The notes: a model not told the origin generated them from the letters alone. Counted from the first letter of the stretch, positions 33,446 to 42,879 are shown. The stretch: 64,000 bases of DNA from JABIDZ01 sp964619405 (GCA_964619405.1 CAZUCF010000001.1:62001-126000); one strand, 5' to 3'. Numbers and translations are program-made.

Positions 33446-34879
33446 ATGGCAAAAACATATTTAAGTGCTATAAAATACGAAATAAAAGCAGTTTATGAAG
33501 TCGATGGAATAGTTGAGAAACCAGACATCATAGGAGCAATATTCGGCCAAAGCGAAGGCTTACTAGGCGAAGACATGGATCTAAAAGAATTACAACAAGC
33601 TGGAAAATTAGGAAGAATAGAAATAACTGTAAACAAGCAAAAAGGAAAAACTACTGGAGAAATAATAATTCCTAGTTCATTAGACCAAGTAAAAACAAGT
33701 ATTCTTGCGGCAACAATAGAAACAGTTGAAAAAGTTGGGCCTTGTAATACAACAGTAAAAATATTAAAAATAAATGATACAAGAAAAGAAAAAAGAGATA
33801 TTATTACTGACAGAGCAAAACAATTGCTAACAAGAATGCAAAAATTTGAGGGAATAGAAACAACAGAAATCGCTGACAATATAAAAAGTCAAATAAGAAC
33901 AGCAAAAATAATTAGTTTGAATGGCTTACCAGCAGGACCAGAAGCACAAACAAGCGAAGAAATAATAATTGTTGAAGGGAGAGCAGACGTTTTGAAACTA
34001 TTAAGCTATGGAATAAAAAATGCTGTAGCAATGAACGGAAGCAATATTGAAAAATCCTTAATAGATTTGTGCAAACAAAAAACAACAACAATGCTTGTTG
34101 ATGGTGACAGGGGCGGAGAACTAAACGCAAAAAAATTAGCATCCCTAACAGACATTAATTTTGTTGCAAGAGCACCTGATGGAAAAGAAGTTGAAGAACT
34201 AACACAAAAAGAAATACTACAATCATTAAAAAGAAAACTAACAATCAATGATTTTTTAAAAGGAAAAACAAGTAATTATCCAAATCAAAAAAGTTATGAA
34301 CCAAGACCATACAATTCATACCAAAACAATAACTACAACAATAGAAATAATTACTCAAACTATAATAATAACACAAATAATAGAAACCCACGATTTGATA
34401 ATAGGCGAAACGGATTCAACTCTTGGAAACCAAGAACACAAGAATATTTTGATCCATTCAAAGGAAATTATAGATCAAAACCACAAACAATAACAGCAAA
34501 AATTGATAATATAATAAAACCAATGCAATCTATAACACAAAAACCAGCAACAATGCAAAATATAATACAAGAAAAACCAGTTACAATAAAACAAATAAAT
34601 CCAAAAGAATTCGAATCAATAAAAAAAGATTTTGCAAAAATAAAGGGTAAATCAACCGCAAGATTCTATGATGAAAAAAACAAAAAAATCAAAGATGTTG
34701 CAGTAAAAGAACTTATTCACGCATTAGAAAAACAAAAAAAGAAAATAAAGACAATACTAATTGATGGAATAATAACAAAAAGACTTATTGATTCTGCAGA
34801 AAAAATGAACGTAGAAAATATTATTGGCGCAAGAAAAAGCATAGCAAAATCAGAAAAAATAAATATAATAACAATTTAA
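33446..34879 (+). CDS. dnaG: Archaeal DnaG-like primase with Asn-rich insert
   Basis: A 477-residue archaeal DnaG. The N-terminal region (YLSAIKYEIKAVYEVDGIVEK; GLLGEDMDLKELQ) and the Toprim domain (EEIIIVEGRADVLKLL at about 175 and TMLVDGDRGGELNAKK at about 215) are typical. Residues about 275-345 are an Asn/Tyr/Arg/Ser-rich low-complexity insert, and the C-terminal domain resumes after about 380. Archaeal DnaG is known to associate with the exosome as well as to make primers. The start has GGGAGTGAAAAA before ATG. Confidence 0.93.
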   Translation: MAKTYLSAIKYEIKAVYEVDGIVEKPDIIGAIFGQSEGLLGEDMDLKELQQAGKLGRIEITVNKQKGKTTGEIIIPSSLDQVKTSILAATIETVEKVGPCNTTVKILKINDTRKEKRDIITDRAKQLLTRMQKFEGIETTEIADNIKSQIRTAKIISLNGLPAGPEAQTSEEIIIVEGRADVLKLLSYGIKNAVAMNGSNIEKSLIDLCKQKTTTMLVDGDRGGELNAKKLASLTDINFVARAPDGKEVEELTQKEILQSLKRKLTINDFLKGKTSNYPNQKSYEPRPYNSYQNNNYNNRNNYSNYNNNTNNRNPRFDNRRNGFNSWKPRTQEYFDPFKGNYRSKPQTITAKIDNIIKPMQSITQKPATMQNIIQEKPVTIKQINPKEFESIKKDFAKIKGKSTARFYDEKNKKIKDVAVKELIHALEKQKKKIKTILIDGIITKRLIDSAEKMNVENIIGARKSIAKSEKINIITI

Positions 34880-34883
34880 AAAA

Positions 34884-34906
34884 AATAGGAATTTTTTATT
34901 CCTATT
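34884..34906. terminator. Hairpin terminator between convergent genes
   Basis: AATAGGAA and TTCCTATT form a perfect 8-bp stem with a 7-base T-rich loop, followed by a T-rich run (34906-34920). It begins five bases after the dnaG stop and its right arm reaches the stop codon of the convergent gene, so it could end both transcripts. Confidence 0.6.
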
Positions 34907-35376
34907 TATTTTTTCTTTTTAAGAATTTTTTTATTAGAATCCTTATTTAATTCAATTTCTACTTGTTCAACTGGAACAATTATTGAGGACGAATTAAATA
35001 AAAACAATGCAAACAGGAAAATTATTGCCCAAACAAAGAAAACACTTACTGGAGTAGCAAAAGCAGTCCAAAATTGTCTTGATGTTAAATATGTTTTACC
35101 ACCAACTACTTGCGCACCAGTTATCTGGTACAACGAGTTCTTACAATCCTGATACTTTAACTCTGACAAAATAGCATCCAACCCTTGAACATCCCCCTCA
35201 ACACTATATGCTTTATCAACACAATAATTGAATTCTTTTACTGCTGACCACGAATCAAACATTACTGCCCCCGATTGAATAAGCATTAACACCGAAATGA
35301 CTATTAGAAAAGCTCCAATCATTTTTGGCAACTGAGCATTCTTTGAACCAATTTTAAACAAAACAATTTTTTTCAA
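34906..35376 (-). CDS. Small membrane protein with two helices, unrecognised
   Basis: A 156-residue protein: a hydrophobic helix near residues 17-40 (MIGAFLIVISVLMLIQSGAV), an extracellular loop with two Cys (NYCVDKAY, YQDCKNSL) that may pair, a second helix (FFVWAIIFLFALFLF) and a Lys-rich cytosolic tail. TTG 35376 is preferred because TAGGTGGTATT precedes it; the frame is open further up to 35466. No family recognised. Confidence 0.6.
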   Translation of the reverse strand: MKKIVLFKIGSKNAQLPKMIGAFLIVISVLMLIQSGAVMFDSWSAVKEFNYCVDKAYSVEGDVQGLDAILSELKYQDCKNSLYQITGAQVVGGKTYLTSRQFWTAFATPVSVFFVWAIIFLFALFLFNSSSIIVPVEQVEIELNKDSNKKILKKKK

Positions 35377-35516
35377 AATACCACCTAACAAATAAAAGAA
35401 AAACTTATATTTAAAGCTTCTTAAAAAAAGGTTTTTTAAAAAAAGTAAAATTGTTGTAAAAAACAAGGAAAAACTTAAGGTTTAAAAAGAAACTGCTAAA
35501 CAATCTTTTTAGTTAA

Positions 35517-35606
35517 AATATGTTAATAAAAACATATTATCAAAATAAACAAGTTGAACTCGCTCAAAGAACGAGCAATTTTGATCAAACTTTTTTCAAA
35601 AGTTTG
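35517..35606. repeat. Two perfect inverted repeats in the spacer before tRNA-Val
   Basis: AATATGTT...AACATATT (35517-35538, 6-base loop) and CAAACTTTT...AAAAGTTTG (35586-35606, 3-base loop) are perfect palindromes. The second ends on the first base of the tRNA-Val gene. Between them is a shorter CTCG...CGAG pair. Function unknown. Confidence 0.6.
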
Positions 35607-35678
35607 GGCCGGTGGTCTAGCGGCTATGACATCACCCTTACAAGGTGAGAGTCGACGGTTCGAATCCGTCTCGGCCCA
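35606..35678 (+). tRNA. tRNA-Val (TAC)
   Basis: Acceptor GGGCCGG pairs with TCGGCCC, discriminator A. The anticodon stem TCACC/GGTGA encloses CTTACAA, giving anticodon TAC (Val). The T arm is GACGGTTCGAATCCGTC. No intron; CCA is not encoded (ACT follows). Confidence 0.95.
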
Positions 35679-35752
35679 CTAAAAAAAATCAAAAAAAAAA
35701 AAACGAATTATACTATTTGAAAAACCACTACGCACCATTGAAAATAGTGCAT

Positions 35753-35811
35753 GAGTCAAGAGTTCGCTAGACGATACTGGCGTAAAAACCCGTCTCGACC
35801 CACTAAAAAAA
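35753..35811 (+). pseudogene. Degenerate duplicate of the 3' part of tRNA-Val
   Basis: Bases 35789-35811 match tRNA-Val 3' end plus its flank (35665-35687) with two differences. Bases 35753-35766 (GAGTCAAGAGTTCG) match the tRNA variable/T-arm stretch GAGTCGACGGTTCG at 11 of 14 positions. The two are separated by about 22 extra bases. No acceptor 5' half or anticodon arm is present, so it is a remnant rather than a gene. Confidence 0.55.
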
Positions 35812-35879
35812 TTATTCCGCAAAATACAAAAACTATTTTATAAGAAAAGCAATAAAAAGAACAAATACAATACAATAAT

Positions 35880-37613
35880 ATGAATAAAATAATCTTAGCA
35901 ATTTTTTTAATTTTTTTAACAAATATTGTTTTTTCAGAAACATTTTATCCAACAACAATAAACGAACTTGATTTAACAATAAAAATGCACGGCATTGGAA
36001 AAATTACTGGGTTAAAAGAAGGCCAAGAAGTTGTTTTCCAAACACTAACTTTTCAAGAAACTAATTACCAAAAAGTTAATTCTGTACAAGAAATATTATA
36101 CACGCAAAATAATATTTATCACCCCGAATATGTTTTAGACGAATATGGAAACAAATATGTCAAATTTGTTATAAAAGAAAATGGGGAATTTAATTACAAA
36201 ATAACTGCTAACATAAAAACAAAATCATTAATTCATGAAATAGAAGATGTTAATATTGGAAGGTACCCTGAAAGTGTAAAAATCTTTACAGAGCGGAGTA
36301 ATTTAATTGAAAGTAGTTCAATTGAAATTCAAACAGTTGCAAACAATAAGTTTCCACGCAATAGTTTTATTGAAATATTGAATCAAACTATTTTTTGGGT
36401 AAACGATTACGTTGAATACGCAAGTAATGAAGAATTTCAAAAATATTATTTACTACAAAAATCTGCTATTGATACATTATTATCCAAAAAAGGCGTTTGT
36501 GACGAATTTACTAATTTAGCTGCTGCCATACTAAGAGCAAAAAATATTCCCACAAGAATAATAATTGGACCAACTTTTGATGGACAAGAATGGGGAAACC
36601 ACGCGTGGTTAGAAGTATACCACGAAAAACACGGGTGGATTCCATCAGACCCAACTTTCAGAGAACCCGGTTTTGTTGACGGAACACACATAAAAATGGG
36701 TTCGTTTACTGATGTTACCTTATCACAAGCAAAAGCAATTTTTCCATCAAACGCAAGCATTAATTTTCAAACAAGAACTATTCCAGAAGTAGAAATTAAT
36801 TCAAAAGAATACTTTTTAAACACACAATTAAAATCATTAACACAAAAATTTCAGACAAACAAATGGAATGATTTAAATATTGAAATAAAAAATAACACAG
36901 ATGGATTTTTAACAATTCCTCTAAAAATAAAATCTTCTGGGAGTTCAATCCCATTATCACTACAAGGAACAGAAGAGATTATTGGAGAATTAATTTTTGA
37001 CGAAAAAACAAAATCAATTGAATTAGCAGCAAGAGAAAAAGGAACTATTTGTTTCAAAGTTTATCCCAACCTAAATTTGGATAATATGCCAGATGTGAAA
37101 GGCAGCATACTAATTTATAGTTTATCAGAACCTTACCAAGCAAATTTTGAGATTACGAGTGGCCCAAAAGAAAATAATGGTTCGGTTAAAGTAAAAGATG
37201 TTGTACCAGTAATATTAAATGATAAAATAAGATTTGATATAAAACTATTAAACACTTTTTCCACGGAAAAAGAAGTAATAATTAATATTAATGAAAATGA
37301 TTCTGTTTGGAGTGAAATAATAACTCCTTTTACATTAAAAGAAATACAACGAGAATTTCCTCTTAATAAAAATTATTATAATCTAGTTATTGATACTCCA
37401 ACAGAAAAATATTCAACAATAATAATTGTTAACGAACAAAAAATAATTCAACAAGAACCAACAAAAGAAACTATAATAATACAAAAAATTGAAACAGACA
37501 CTGCCAATTCCCTACTAAGACTAAATCCAATAGAACTGATTATATTTGCAATACTACCAATAATTGCTTTTACATTATTAATCATTTTTGCAACAAAAAA
37601 AAGGTATGTGTAA
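35880..37613 (+). CDS. Membrane-anchored transglutaminase-like protein
   Basis: A 577-residue exported protein: signal peptide (residues 1-19, ending FSETF), an N-terminal beta region, a transglutaminase-like domain near residues 190-270 and a C-terminal membrane helix (ELIIFAILPIIAFTLLIIF). The catalytic triad is visible as Cys in SKKGVCDEFTNL, His in GNHAWLEVY and Asp in WIPSDPTF. Between them and the anchor lie beta-sandwich-like repeats of the NEW3 type. Surface protein processing or crosslinking is plausible, substrate unknown. Confidence 0.87.
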   Translation: MNKIILAIFLIFLTNIVFSETFYPTTINELDLTIKMHGIGKITGLKEGQEVVFQTLTFQETNYQKVNSVQEILYTQNNIYHPEYVLDEYGNKYVKFVIKENGEFNYKITANIKTKSLIHEIEDVNIGRYPESVKIFTERSNLIESSSIEIQTVANNKFPRNSFIEILNQTIFWVNDYVEYASNEEFQKYYLLQKSAIDTLLSKKGVCDEFTNLAAAILRAKNIPTRIIIGPTFDGQEWGNHAWLEVYHEKHGWIPSDPTFREPGFVDGTHIKMGSFTDVTLSQAKAIFPSNASINFQTRTIPEVEINSKEYFLNTQLKSLTQKFQTNKWNDLNIEIKNNTDGFLTIPLKIKSSGSSIPLSLQGTEEIIGELIFDEKTKSIELAAREKGTICFKVYPNLNLDNMPDVKGSILIYSLSEPYQANFEITSGPKENNGSVKVKDVVPVILNDKIRFDIKLLNTFSTEKEVIININENDSVWSEIITPFTLKEIQREFPLNKNYYNLVIDTPTEKYSTIIIVNEQKIIQQEPTKETIIIQKIETDTANSLLRLNPIELIIFAILPIIAFTLLIIFATKKRYV

Positions 37614-37678
37614 TAGAATACTTTAAAAACATTCCAAAAAATAATTATAATACAAAAAGCCAAAGGCATTTAAAAAAA

Positions 37679-37751
37679 GCGATTGTAGTCTAATGGTTTA
37701 TGATTCGCCCTTGCCAAGGACGAGGCCCGGGTTCAATTCCCGGCAGTCGCA
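37679..37751 (+). tRNA. tRNA-Gly (GCC)
   Basis: Acceptor GCGATTG pairs with CAGTCGC, discriminator A. The loop TTGCCAA gives anticodon GCC (Gly); the stem CGCCC/GGACG has one C-A mismatch. The T arm is CCGGGTTCAATTCCCGG. No intron and no encoded CCA. Confidence 0.93.
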
Positions 37752-37815
37752 TACAAACTAATAAAAAACCTAATTAAAAGAAAGCTTATTTAAAATGCAA
37801 TACTAATAATTTGTC

Positions 37816-38115
37816 ATGAATTTCAAGCCAACCAAAAAAAAATTGATGATAAGCATTGTTATTCCAATAATTATTTGGGTAACCAATTTTTTAGATGGCT
37901 TAGACGAACTCAGTTGTCTGGATTGCACAACAGAAATAGTTCAACAACAATGGTTTGAATGGAACATGCTTACTATTTCAATTAGCATTGGCCTCGCAAT
38001 AATATTTTATGTTGTTTATAGTCTTGTTCAAAAAAAAGAATTTAACACGAATAACATAACTAAAAAAAATAATACAAACAACACAACTAAAAAAAATAAT
38101 ACAAACAATAATTAA
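37816..38115 (+). CDS. Small membrane protein with Asn/Lys repeat tail
   Basis: A 99-residue protein with two hydrophobic helices (about 10-26 and 53-71), a loop with a CLDC motif between them, and a tail of two near-identical TKKNNTNN units coming from a 24-bp DNA repeat. A TATA-like TTATTTAAAA lies about 26 bp before the ATG. No family recognised. Confidence 0.6.
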   Translation: MNFKPTKKKLMISIVIPIIIWVTNFLDGLDELSCLDCTTEIVQQQWFEWNMLTISISIGLAIIFYVVYSLVQKKEFNTNNITKKNNTNNTTKKNNTNNN

Positions 38116-38194
38116 ATTAATCAAAAAATTTAAAGACAAAAAACATTAAAACAAAACAATAAACAAAAAAATTTTAAATTTTTTAATATTGATT

Positions 38195-39154
38195 TTATTT
38201 CTTCTTTTTAACTACTTTTTTTGTTGTTTTAACAAGCTTCTCTTTTGTTTTTTTAACAGACTTTTTACTTTTAATATTACTTGATTTAACAATTTTTTTT
38301 CTTTTTGTTACTTGGTTTGCAAGAACACGCTTAATAATTTTTTCAGATTCAAAATGCCTTGTTAATTGAGAATACATTTCAATAAAACCAAAATAATAAC
38401 CAATAATAGTTGGTGCTAAAGCAAATAAAGCAGCAAGAGAAACCGCCATTTTATATGACAAAGCAATTGTAAGATAATTCAACAAAAGAAGGTTTGCAAT
38501 TGCGCCCAAAATCATGCAAACAACAATAAAAACAACTAAAACTGTTGCAATACTAAAAAAATAACCAAAAAAAACTTGCCAAACTTTTTTATAAGTTAAC
38601 CTCCAAGATTCATTAATCGCACCTATTATTGAAACATCATCGTGAAAAAATATTGTCAAAGAAAAAGAAATTCTAAGCGCATTATAAAATACAAAAAGCA
38701 AATAAAGCAAAACAAAAACTAACAAAGAATAATAAATAAAAATAGAAACAACAAAAATATTATAATAACCAAGAAGAATTGACCCTAACAATAATAATAT
38801 TTGAGTAAATCTAAAATTCTTGTTTTTGTTCCAAACAAAAATAAAAAAGAACTCGCAAAAAATTAAAAAAATTGAATCAACAAAACGAGTTATTGAAACC
38901 TCCCTAGAATTAAAATTTTTACTATTTAAAACAAAACAAGTTAATAATAACAAACCAAGAAGAACTGAAATATAAGTTATTACATAAAGCCCTTGAAGAG
39001 CCCAAGAAAAACCCGCATAAAAAAAACCAGCATCAAATGCAATTGGAACTAAAAACAATACTGGTAAAGAAAGCCAAAAAAACAAAATAAACCACATTGC
39101 CTTTGAAACAGAAAACCACTCAAAGGTAGCATGTATTATTTTATCATAATCCAT
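38195..39154 (-). CDS. Polytopic membrane protein with Lys-rich tail
   Basis: A 319-residue protein with about six to seven hydrophobic helices (residues 15-45, 50-75, 90-150, 190-245) and a 45-residue C-terminal tail that is almost all Lys, Thr, Ser and Val. Its overall layout resembles uncharacterised archaeal integral membrane proteins of the DUF4013 sort, but I cannot assign a family with confidence. It lies 39 bases after the end of the dTMP kinase coding direction on the same strand. Confidence 0.6.
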   Translation of the reverse strand: MDYDKIIHATFEWFSVSKAMWFILFFWLSLPVLFLVPIAFDAGFFYAGFSWALQGLYVITYISVLLGLLLLTCFVLNSKNFNSREVSITRFVDSIFLIFCEFFFIFVWNKNKNFRFTQILLLLGSILLGYYNIFVVSIFIYYSLLVFVLLYLLFVFYNALRISFSLTIFFHDDVSIIGAINESWRLTYKKVWQVFFGYFFSIATVLVVFIVVCMILGAIANLLLLNYLTIALSYKMAVSLAALFALAPTIIGYYFGFIEMYSQLTRHFESEKIIKRVLANQVTKRKKIVKSSNIKSKKSVKKTKEKLVKTTKKVVKKKK

Positions 39155-39193
39155 AAAAGACTAATACGTTAGTTATTTTTAAGCTTTATCATA

Positions 39194-39829
39194 TTAAATA
39201 ATTTTGTCTAATTCCATTTTAACTTGTAAAAAAACTTTTTCAATAGATAAATTAGCATCAATTATTTTTATGTTCTCGCTTGGAAGATTAGAGGGCAAGT
39301 CCAAAAAATACTTTCTCAAATTTGACACAAACTCTTTTTCCCTGAACTTGTCAGAATCTTTTCTCTTATCATCTTTAGCATTACTAATCCTATCAAGTGA
39401 AACATCAGGATCCACATCAAAAATTAATGCTAAATCCGGCGCCAAAAAATTTTTGTGACTTGAAAAAACTTTTTCAAAACTAGTCCCTTGAACAGTTTGA
39501 TAAGCAATAGAAGAATATTTGTAACGATCACACAAAATAACAAAATTTTTTTCAATTAATGGTTTAATAATATTATCAATATGCCATTGCCTATCCCTAA
39601 CAAACAAATCAAATAACTCATCCTTAAAATCATCACTTGTTTTTTGTAATTTAAACAATTTTCTAATTTCTAAACCAAACGGGCCTTGAGTAGGCTCATC
39701 AGTAATAAGAATGTTATCGAACTTTTTGTCTTTATCAAAAATATATTCAAAAGATTTTTTTATTTGAGTTCCTTTACCCGAACCAGGCAAACCATCAAAA
39801 ACAATAAATTTTCCAGAAATAATAATCAC
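39194..39829 (-). CDS. tmk: Thymidylate kinase (dTMP kinase)
   Basis: A 211-residue P-loop kinase: Walker A FDGLPGSGKGTQI, DEPTQGPFG near residue 45, and the DRY-like motif VILCDRYKYSSIAYQ near residue 97. LIFDVDPDVSLDRI and a lid region with Lys/Arg follow. These fit dTMP kinase. The start is GTG 39829 (MIIISGKF); the ATG at 39833 is out of frame. A second, different kinase of this family is at 60439. Confidence 0.85.
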   Translation of the reverse strand: MIIISGKFIVFDGLPGSGKGTQIKKSFEYIFDKDKKFDNILITDEPTQGPFGLEIRKLFKLQKTSDDFKDELFDLFVRDRQWHIDNIIKPLIEKNFVILCDRYKYSSIAYQTVQGTSFEKVFSSHKNFLAPDLALIFDVDPDVSLDRISNAKDDKRKDSDKFREKEFVSNLRKYFLDLPSNLPSENIKIIDANLSIEKVFLQVKMELDKII

Positions 39830-39995
39830 TCATAAAAGAAAGAACTAATAAGTTAATAACCTTTTACTAAAAAAATTAAAAATTTATTACAAAAAAAATA
39901 TACATAACAAGGTTTTGTTTAAAAATAAAACCCTTAAACAAATTATTAAAAGCAAACTAATGATATACCAAAGGTATAAAATAATTTAATAATTC

Positions 39996-40096
39996 GCGTC
40001 CGTGATGTAATGGTAGCATTGAAGCCTTCCACAACAATATAAAATAAATATTGTTGATGATAGCTTTTCGTCGGGGTTCAAATCCCCGCGGGCGCA
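39996..40096 (+). tRNA. tRNA-Gly (TCC) with a 30-nt intron
   Basis: Acceptor GCGTCCG pairs with CGGGCGC, discriminator A. The anticodon stem GAAGC/GCTTT encloses CTTCCA...A, giving TCC (Gly). A 30-base intron between positions 37 and 38 contains the perfect inverted repeat CAACAATAT/ATATTGTTG with a 7-base loop, as expected for a bulge-helix-bulge substrate. The T arm is CGGGGTTCAAATCCCCG. Confidence 0.93.
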
Positions 40097-40230
40097 TAAA
40101 AAAAATATAGAAAATAAAATTAATTATTGAACATAAAAAAATAAATACTCTTTACTTTGTTGAATAAAAACAAAATTTTTTAAAAAAACAAACATATTTA
40201 TTTAAAAAAAAGCTTATTTAATAGATTTAT

Positions 40231-41160
40231 ATGACACAAAATTTATTTGTTGATGAAGATATTGATTTCTCTCCAAAAAATAATAAAAAATTTATTTTTT
40301 TAACAATAATTCTTATCATAATTATAATCATTATTACAACAACATTTTTCTTATTAAATAATACCCAAAATAATAATGGGTTAATTACTGATGACAATAC
40401 AATAAATGATTATAACACAACAAACAATAATATAATAATAAATAACGAATTAGGAAATAATGACACAAACAAAATACTTGTTGAAAAATATTGTAAAGAT
40501 ATTAATCAAATAAATCTTTCACAAACAATCGCTGTTGCAACAAATTACCCACACATTTTAGCGCCAATAAGCAACAGAAACGAAACAACTAATTTTTTTA
40601 TAATTGTTACAAATCAAAAAATCAATGAGTTTTGGAGAAACGATATCAATAATTCAACAGAAAAATTAAATGAATTAATACAAGTATTAAAAGGCAAAGG
40701 AGTTTTAAACATCGTTCTATCAAACCCAAGCGAGAGAATGACAAATGCTCTAAAAGAAGGAGGAATTAATTGTTTTGATAGTAATGATAAAGGAATAAAC
40801 ATATTCACCGACCAAAAAAAAGTATTAGAAGCAGACTGTTTACAACTTTTACCAGAAGAAATATCAAATTCAAAATTAGCGATTCCTGCACAATCACTTA
40901 ATTTAGATGAAAAAGTTAGCCTTAATGAATATAACCCAAATTATTTTTTAATATATGAAAATGGATTATTCAAAGAAGCAATTCAACTTACTGATTCACT
41001 AACATATCTAGAAATTGTTGAATTATTAAAAGAAAAAGAAATAAATGGTTTTGTAACTGCTTCAAATCAAAACACTATTTTCAAAAATGAATTAGCAAAA
41101 TCAAGTATAATGTGTTATATTGAAACTCGAAAAATTTCAGAAATCTTTCAAACAAACTAG
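40231..41160 (+). CDS. Single-pass membrane protein, unrecognised
   Basis: A 309-residue protein with a short cytosolic N-terminus, one very hydrophobic helix (residues 21-43), an Asn/Thr/Asp-rich linker (45-85) and an extracellular region of about 220 residues. That region shows two similar halves (IAVATNYPHI...VLKGKGVLNIVLSNPSERM...; LAIPAQSLNL...LLKEKEINGFVTASNQ), each ending with a Cys-containing strand, which suggests an internal duplication. No family recognised. Confidence 0.65.
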   Translation: MTQNLFVDEDIDFSPKNNKKFIFLTIILIIIIIIITTTFFLLNNTQNNNGLITDDNTINDYNTTNNNIIINNELGNNDTNKILVEKYCKDINQINLSQTIAVATNYPHILAPISNRNETTNFFIIVTNQKINEFWRNDINNSTEKLNELIQVLKGKGVLNIVLSNPSERMTNALKEGGINCFDSNDKGINIFTDQKKVLEADCLQLLPEEISNSKLAIPAQSLNLDEKVSLNEYNPNYFLIYENGLFKEAIQLTDSLTYLEIVELLKEKEINGFVTASNQNTIFKNELAKSSIMCYIETRKISEIFQTN

Positions 41161-41195
41161 TTCTATTTTTAATTGATTCCAAACAAAAAATTAAT

Positions 41196-41522
41196 ATGAA
41201 AAAAGAAAAACAAGAAGCCTTAGAAATAAAAGCAAAAAAAATAAATCCAAAACAAAAAATTGCTCTTGAAAGAATTTATAGATTATTTGAACTAGCAAGC
41301 GAAATACAAAAAAACAAAATAGACGACAAAGAAAAATTTGTTAAAAAATATTTAATGTTAGCAAAAAGAATTGGTGAAAAAACAAATGTTAGCATACCCA
41401 AAGAACTTAAAAAAAGTTTTTGCAAAAAATGTTATTCTTTGAATGTTCAAAAAATAGAGCAAAAACCATTTTTGATTATAAAATGCAGTAATTGTAGATT
41501 TGAAAAAAAATTTTCTCTATAA
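41196..41522 (+). CDS. rnp4: RNase P protein subunit Rpp21 (Rnp4)
   Basis: A 108-residue protein with the Rpp21/Rpr2 layout: an N-terminal helical pair (ALERIYRLFELASEI; KKYLMLAKRIGEK), then a zinc ribbon with Cys pairs in SFCKKCYSL and IKCSNCRFE. It is a subunit of archaeal RNase P, which trims tRNA 5' ends. Confidence 0.92.
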   Translation: MKKEKQEALEIKAKKINPKQKIALERIYRLFELASEIQKNKIDDKEKFVKKYLMLAKRIGEKTNVSIPKELKKSFCKKCYSLNVQKIEQKPFLIIKCSNCRFEKKFSL

Positions 41523-41575
41523 ACAAAAAATAGTTCATTAGAAAGAAATAAAAATAACTAATCAATAATAACTAT

Positions 41576-42739
41576 ATGCAAAGAAACTTAAAACAAAAAG
41601 CACAAGGAGCAATAGAATACTTACTAATTATTGGAGCATCAATACTTGTTGTAGCAATAGTAATAATTGCGCTAGTAACATTAACAGGAACAACAAATAT
41701 TAATGAAGAGAGTGGAAGCACATTAGATGCACTACAACAATTAAAAGACCAACAATTAGGAATAATCAACAATAACGAAACTGAAGAACCTGAAACACCC
41801 ATAAATAATCAAATTTATTTAGTAGAATTATTAGAAACAAAAACAATTGGAGAAATATTGGCAGACGCTCCAAACCTAATACTGTTAGAATACGAAGAAG
41901 AAACTTGTACAAAATATTCATCTGATAGTATTTCTTGTAATTCCGGGTCAACTCAAAATACTCAAATCACATCAGGAGAAAAAATTATTTTGAACCCAAC
42001 TGATTGCGAAACAGTATTTGATTTAAATGAAGAACTTTTTGGGGCAGTACTTGAAGATTATAGAGAAATGATTGTTGAAAAATATGAAAAACAATACTTG
42101 TATTTTACTCCAGATGAAAGTTTGAATACAATTCCAAAAATATTTAATGACGCTCCTGATGGAACCAGAATAACAGTGGGCACGATTAATTATGAATTTC
42201 ATCAAAGCAATGAAACACCTGTAATATACTATGAAAAAGAAAATGACAATTTGACAATAACAAACGATAATTCAAATGGTTTATTTAATGTTCTTGAAGA
42301 AAGTGATGAAGCAATAATATACATACAAGAATACCCTTATGGAATAATTGGAAATTATTCAAAAAAAATTAGTGGAACAATACAAAATGAACAAACACAA
42401 AATAAATATGAAATACTTATAACAAACCCTTTTGAAACAATTAATCGCGAACAATATAACGAATATTTTGTCAGATATGTTCTAACAAAAGATTATTCGT
42501 GTTATACCGTAGAACAAGCCCTTAACAAAATTAAAGAAGTGTTACAAACTAATTATCACGCGGAAATTGGCTTCTGTAGTAGTTGGAAATATGACGAGGA
42601 CCTAGATGGATTTTCAGAAGAAACAAACAATTATGGTTCTGGGTGTGCAAAACAATTGACTCCTGCCGATGTAATGGAAATATATGTTTACTTACCTGTT
42701 GAAGAAACCTTGCCTGAAATTGATTTTAGTTGTAATTAA
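41576..42739 (+). CDS. Large class III signal peptide (pilin-like) protein
   Basis: A 387-residue protein beginning with LKQKAQGAIEYLLIIGASIL, the same class III prepilin signature as the small pilins at 1266 and 1603. Its ectodomain of about 340 residues is acidic and Asn/Thr-rich, with about eight Cys and a C-terminal segment containing DEDLDGFSEE, a possible calcium loop. It stands alone, away from the main pilin locus, and could be an adhesin or tip subunit. Confidence 0.8.
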   Translation: MQRNLKQKAQGAIEYLLIIGASILVVAIVIIALVTLTGTTNINEESGSTLDALQQLKDQQLGIINNNETEEPETPINNQIYLVELLETKTIGEILADAPNLILLEYEEETCTKYSSDSISCNSGSTQNTQITSGEKIILNPTDCETVFDLNEELFGAVLEDYREMIVEKYEKQYLYFTPDESLNTIPKIFNDAPDGTRITVGTINYEFHQSNETPVIYYEKENDNLTITNDNSNGLFNVLEESDEAIIYIQEYPYGIIGNYSKKISGTIQNEQTQNKYEILITNPFETINREQYNEYFVRYVLTKDYSCYTVEQALNKIKEVLQTNYHAEIGFCSSWKYDEDLDGFSEETNNYGSGCAKQLTPADVMEIYVYLPVEETLPEIDFSCN

Positions 42740-42879
42740 TTAAAAAAACTAAAACAAAAGAATAAAAACTTAAAAAAACAAGCATTTAAAAGCTTTTTTT
42801 GAAGCAATTGTTCTAGCTGATGGCTCTTTAATTTATTATAAATTAAATTGAGCATAATAGCACTGAAAAAGGTGATTTA

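Noticed and set aside
40055..40066. A C/D-box guide RNA in the tRNA-Gly intron (TGATGA seen)
   Set aside because: The intron is only 30 bases, has no D box or guide, and the match overlaps the intron end.
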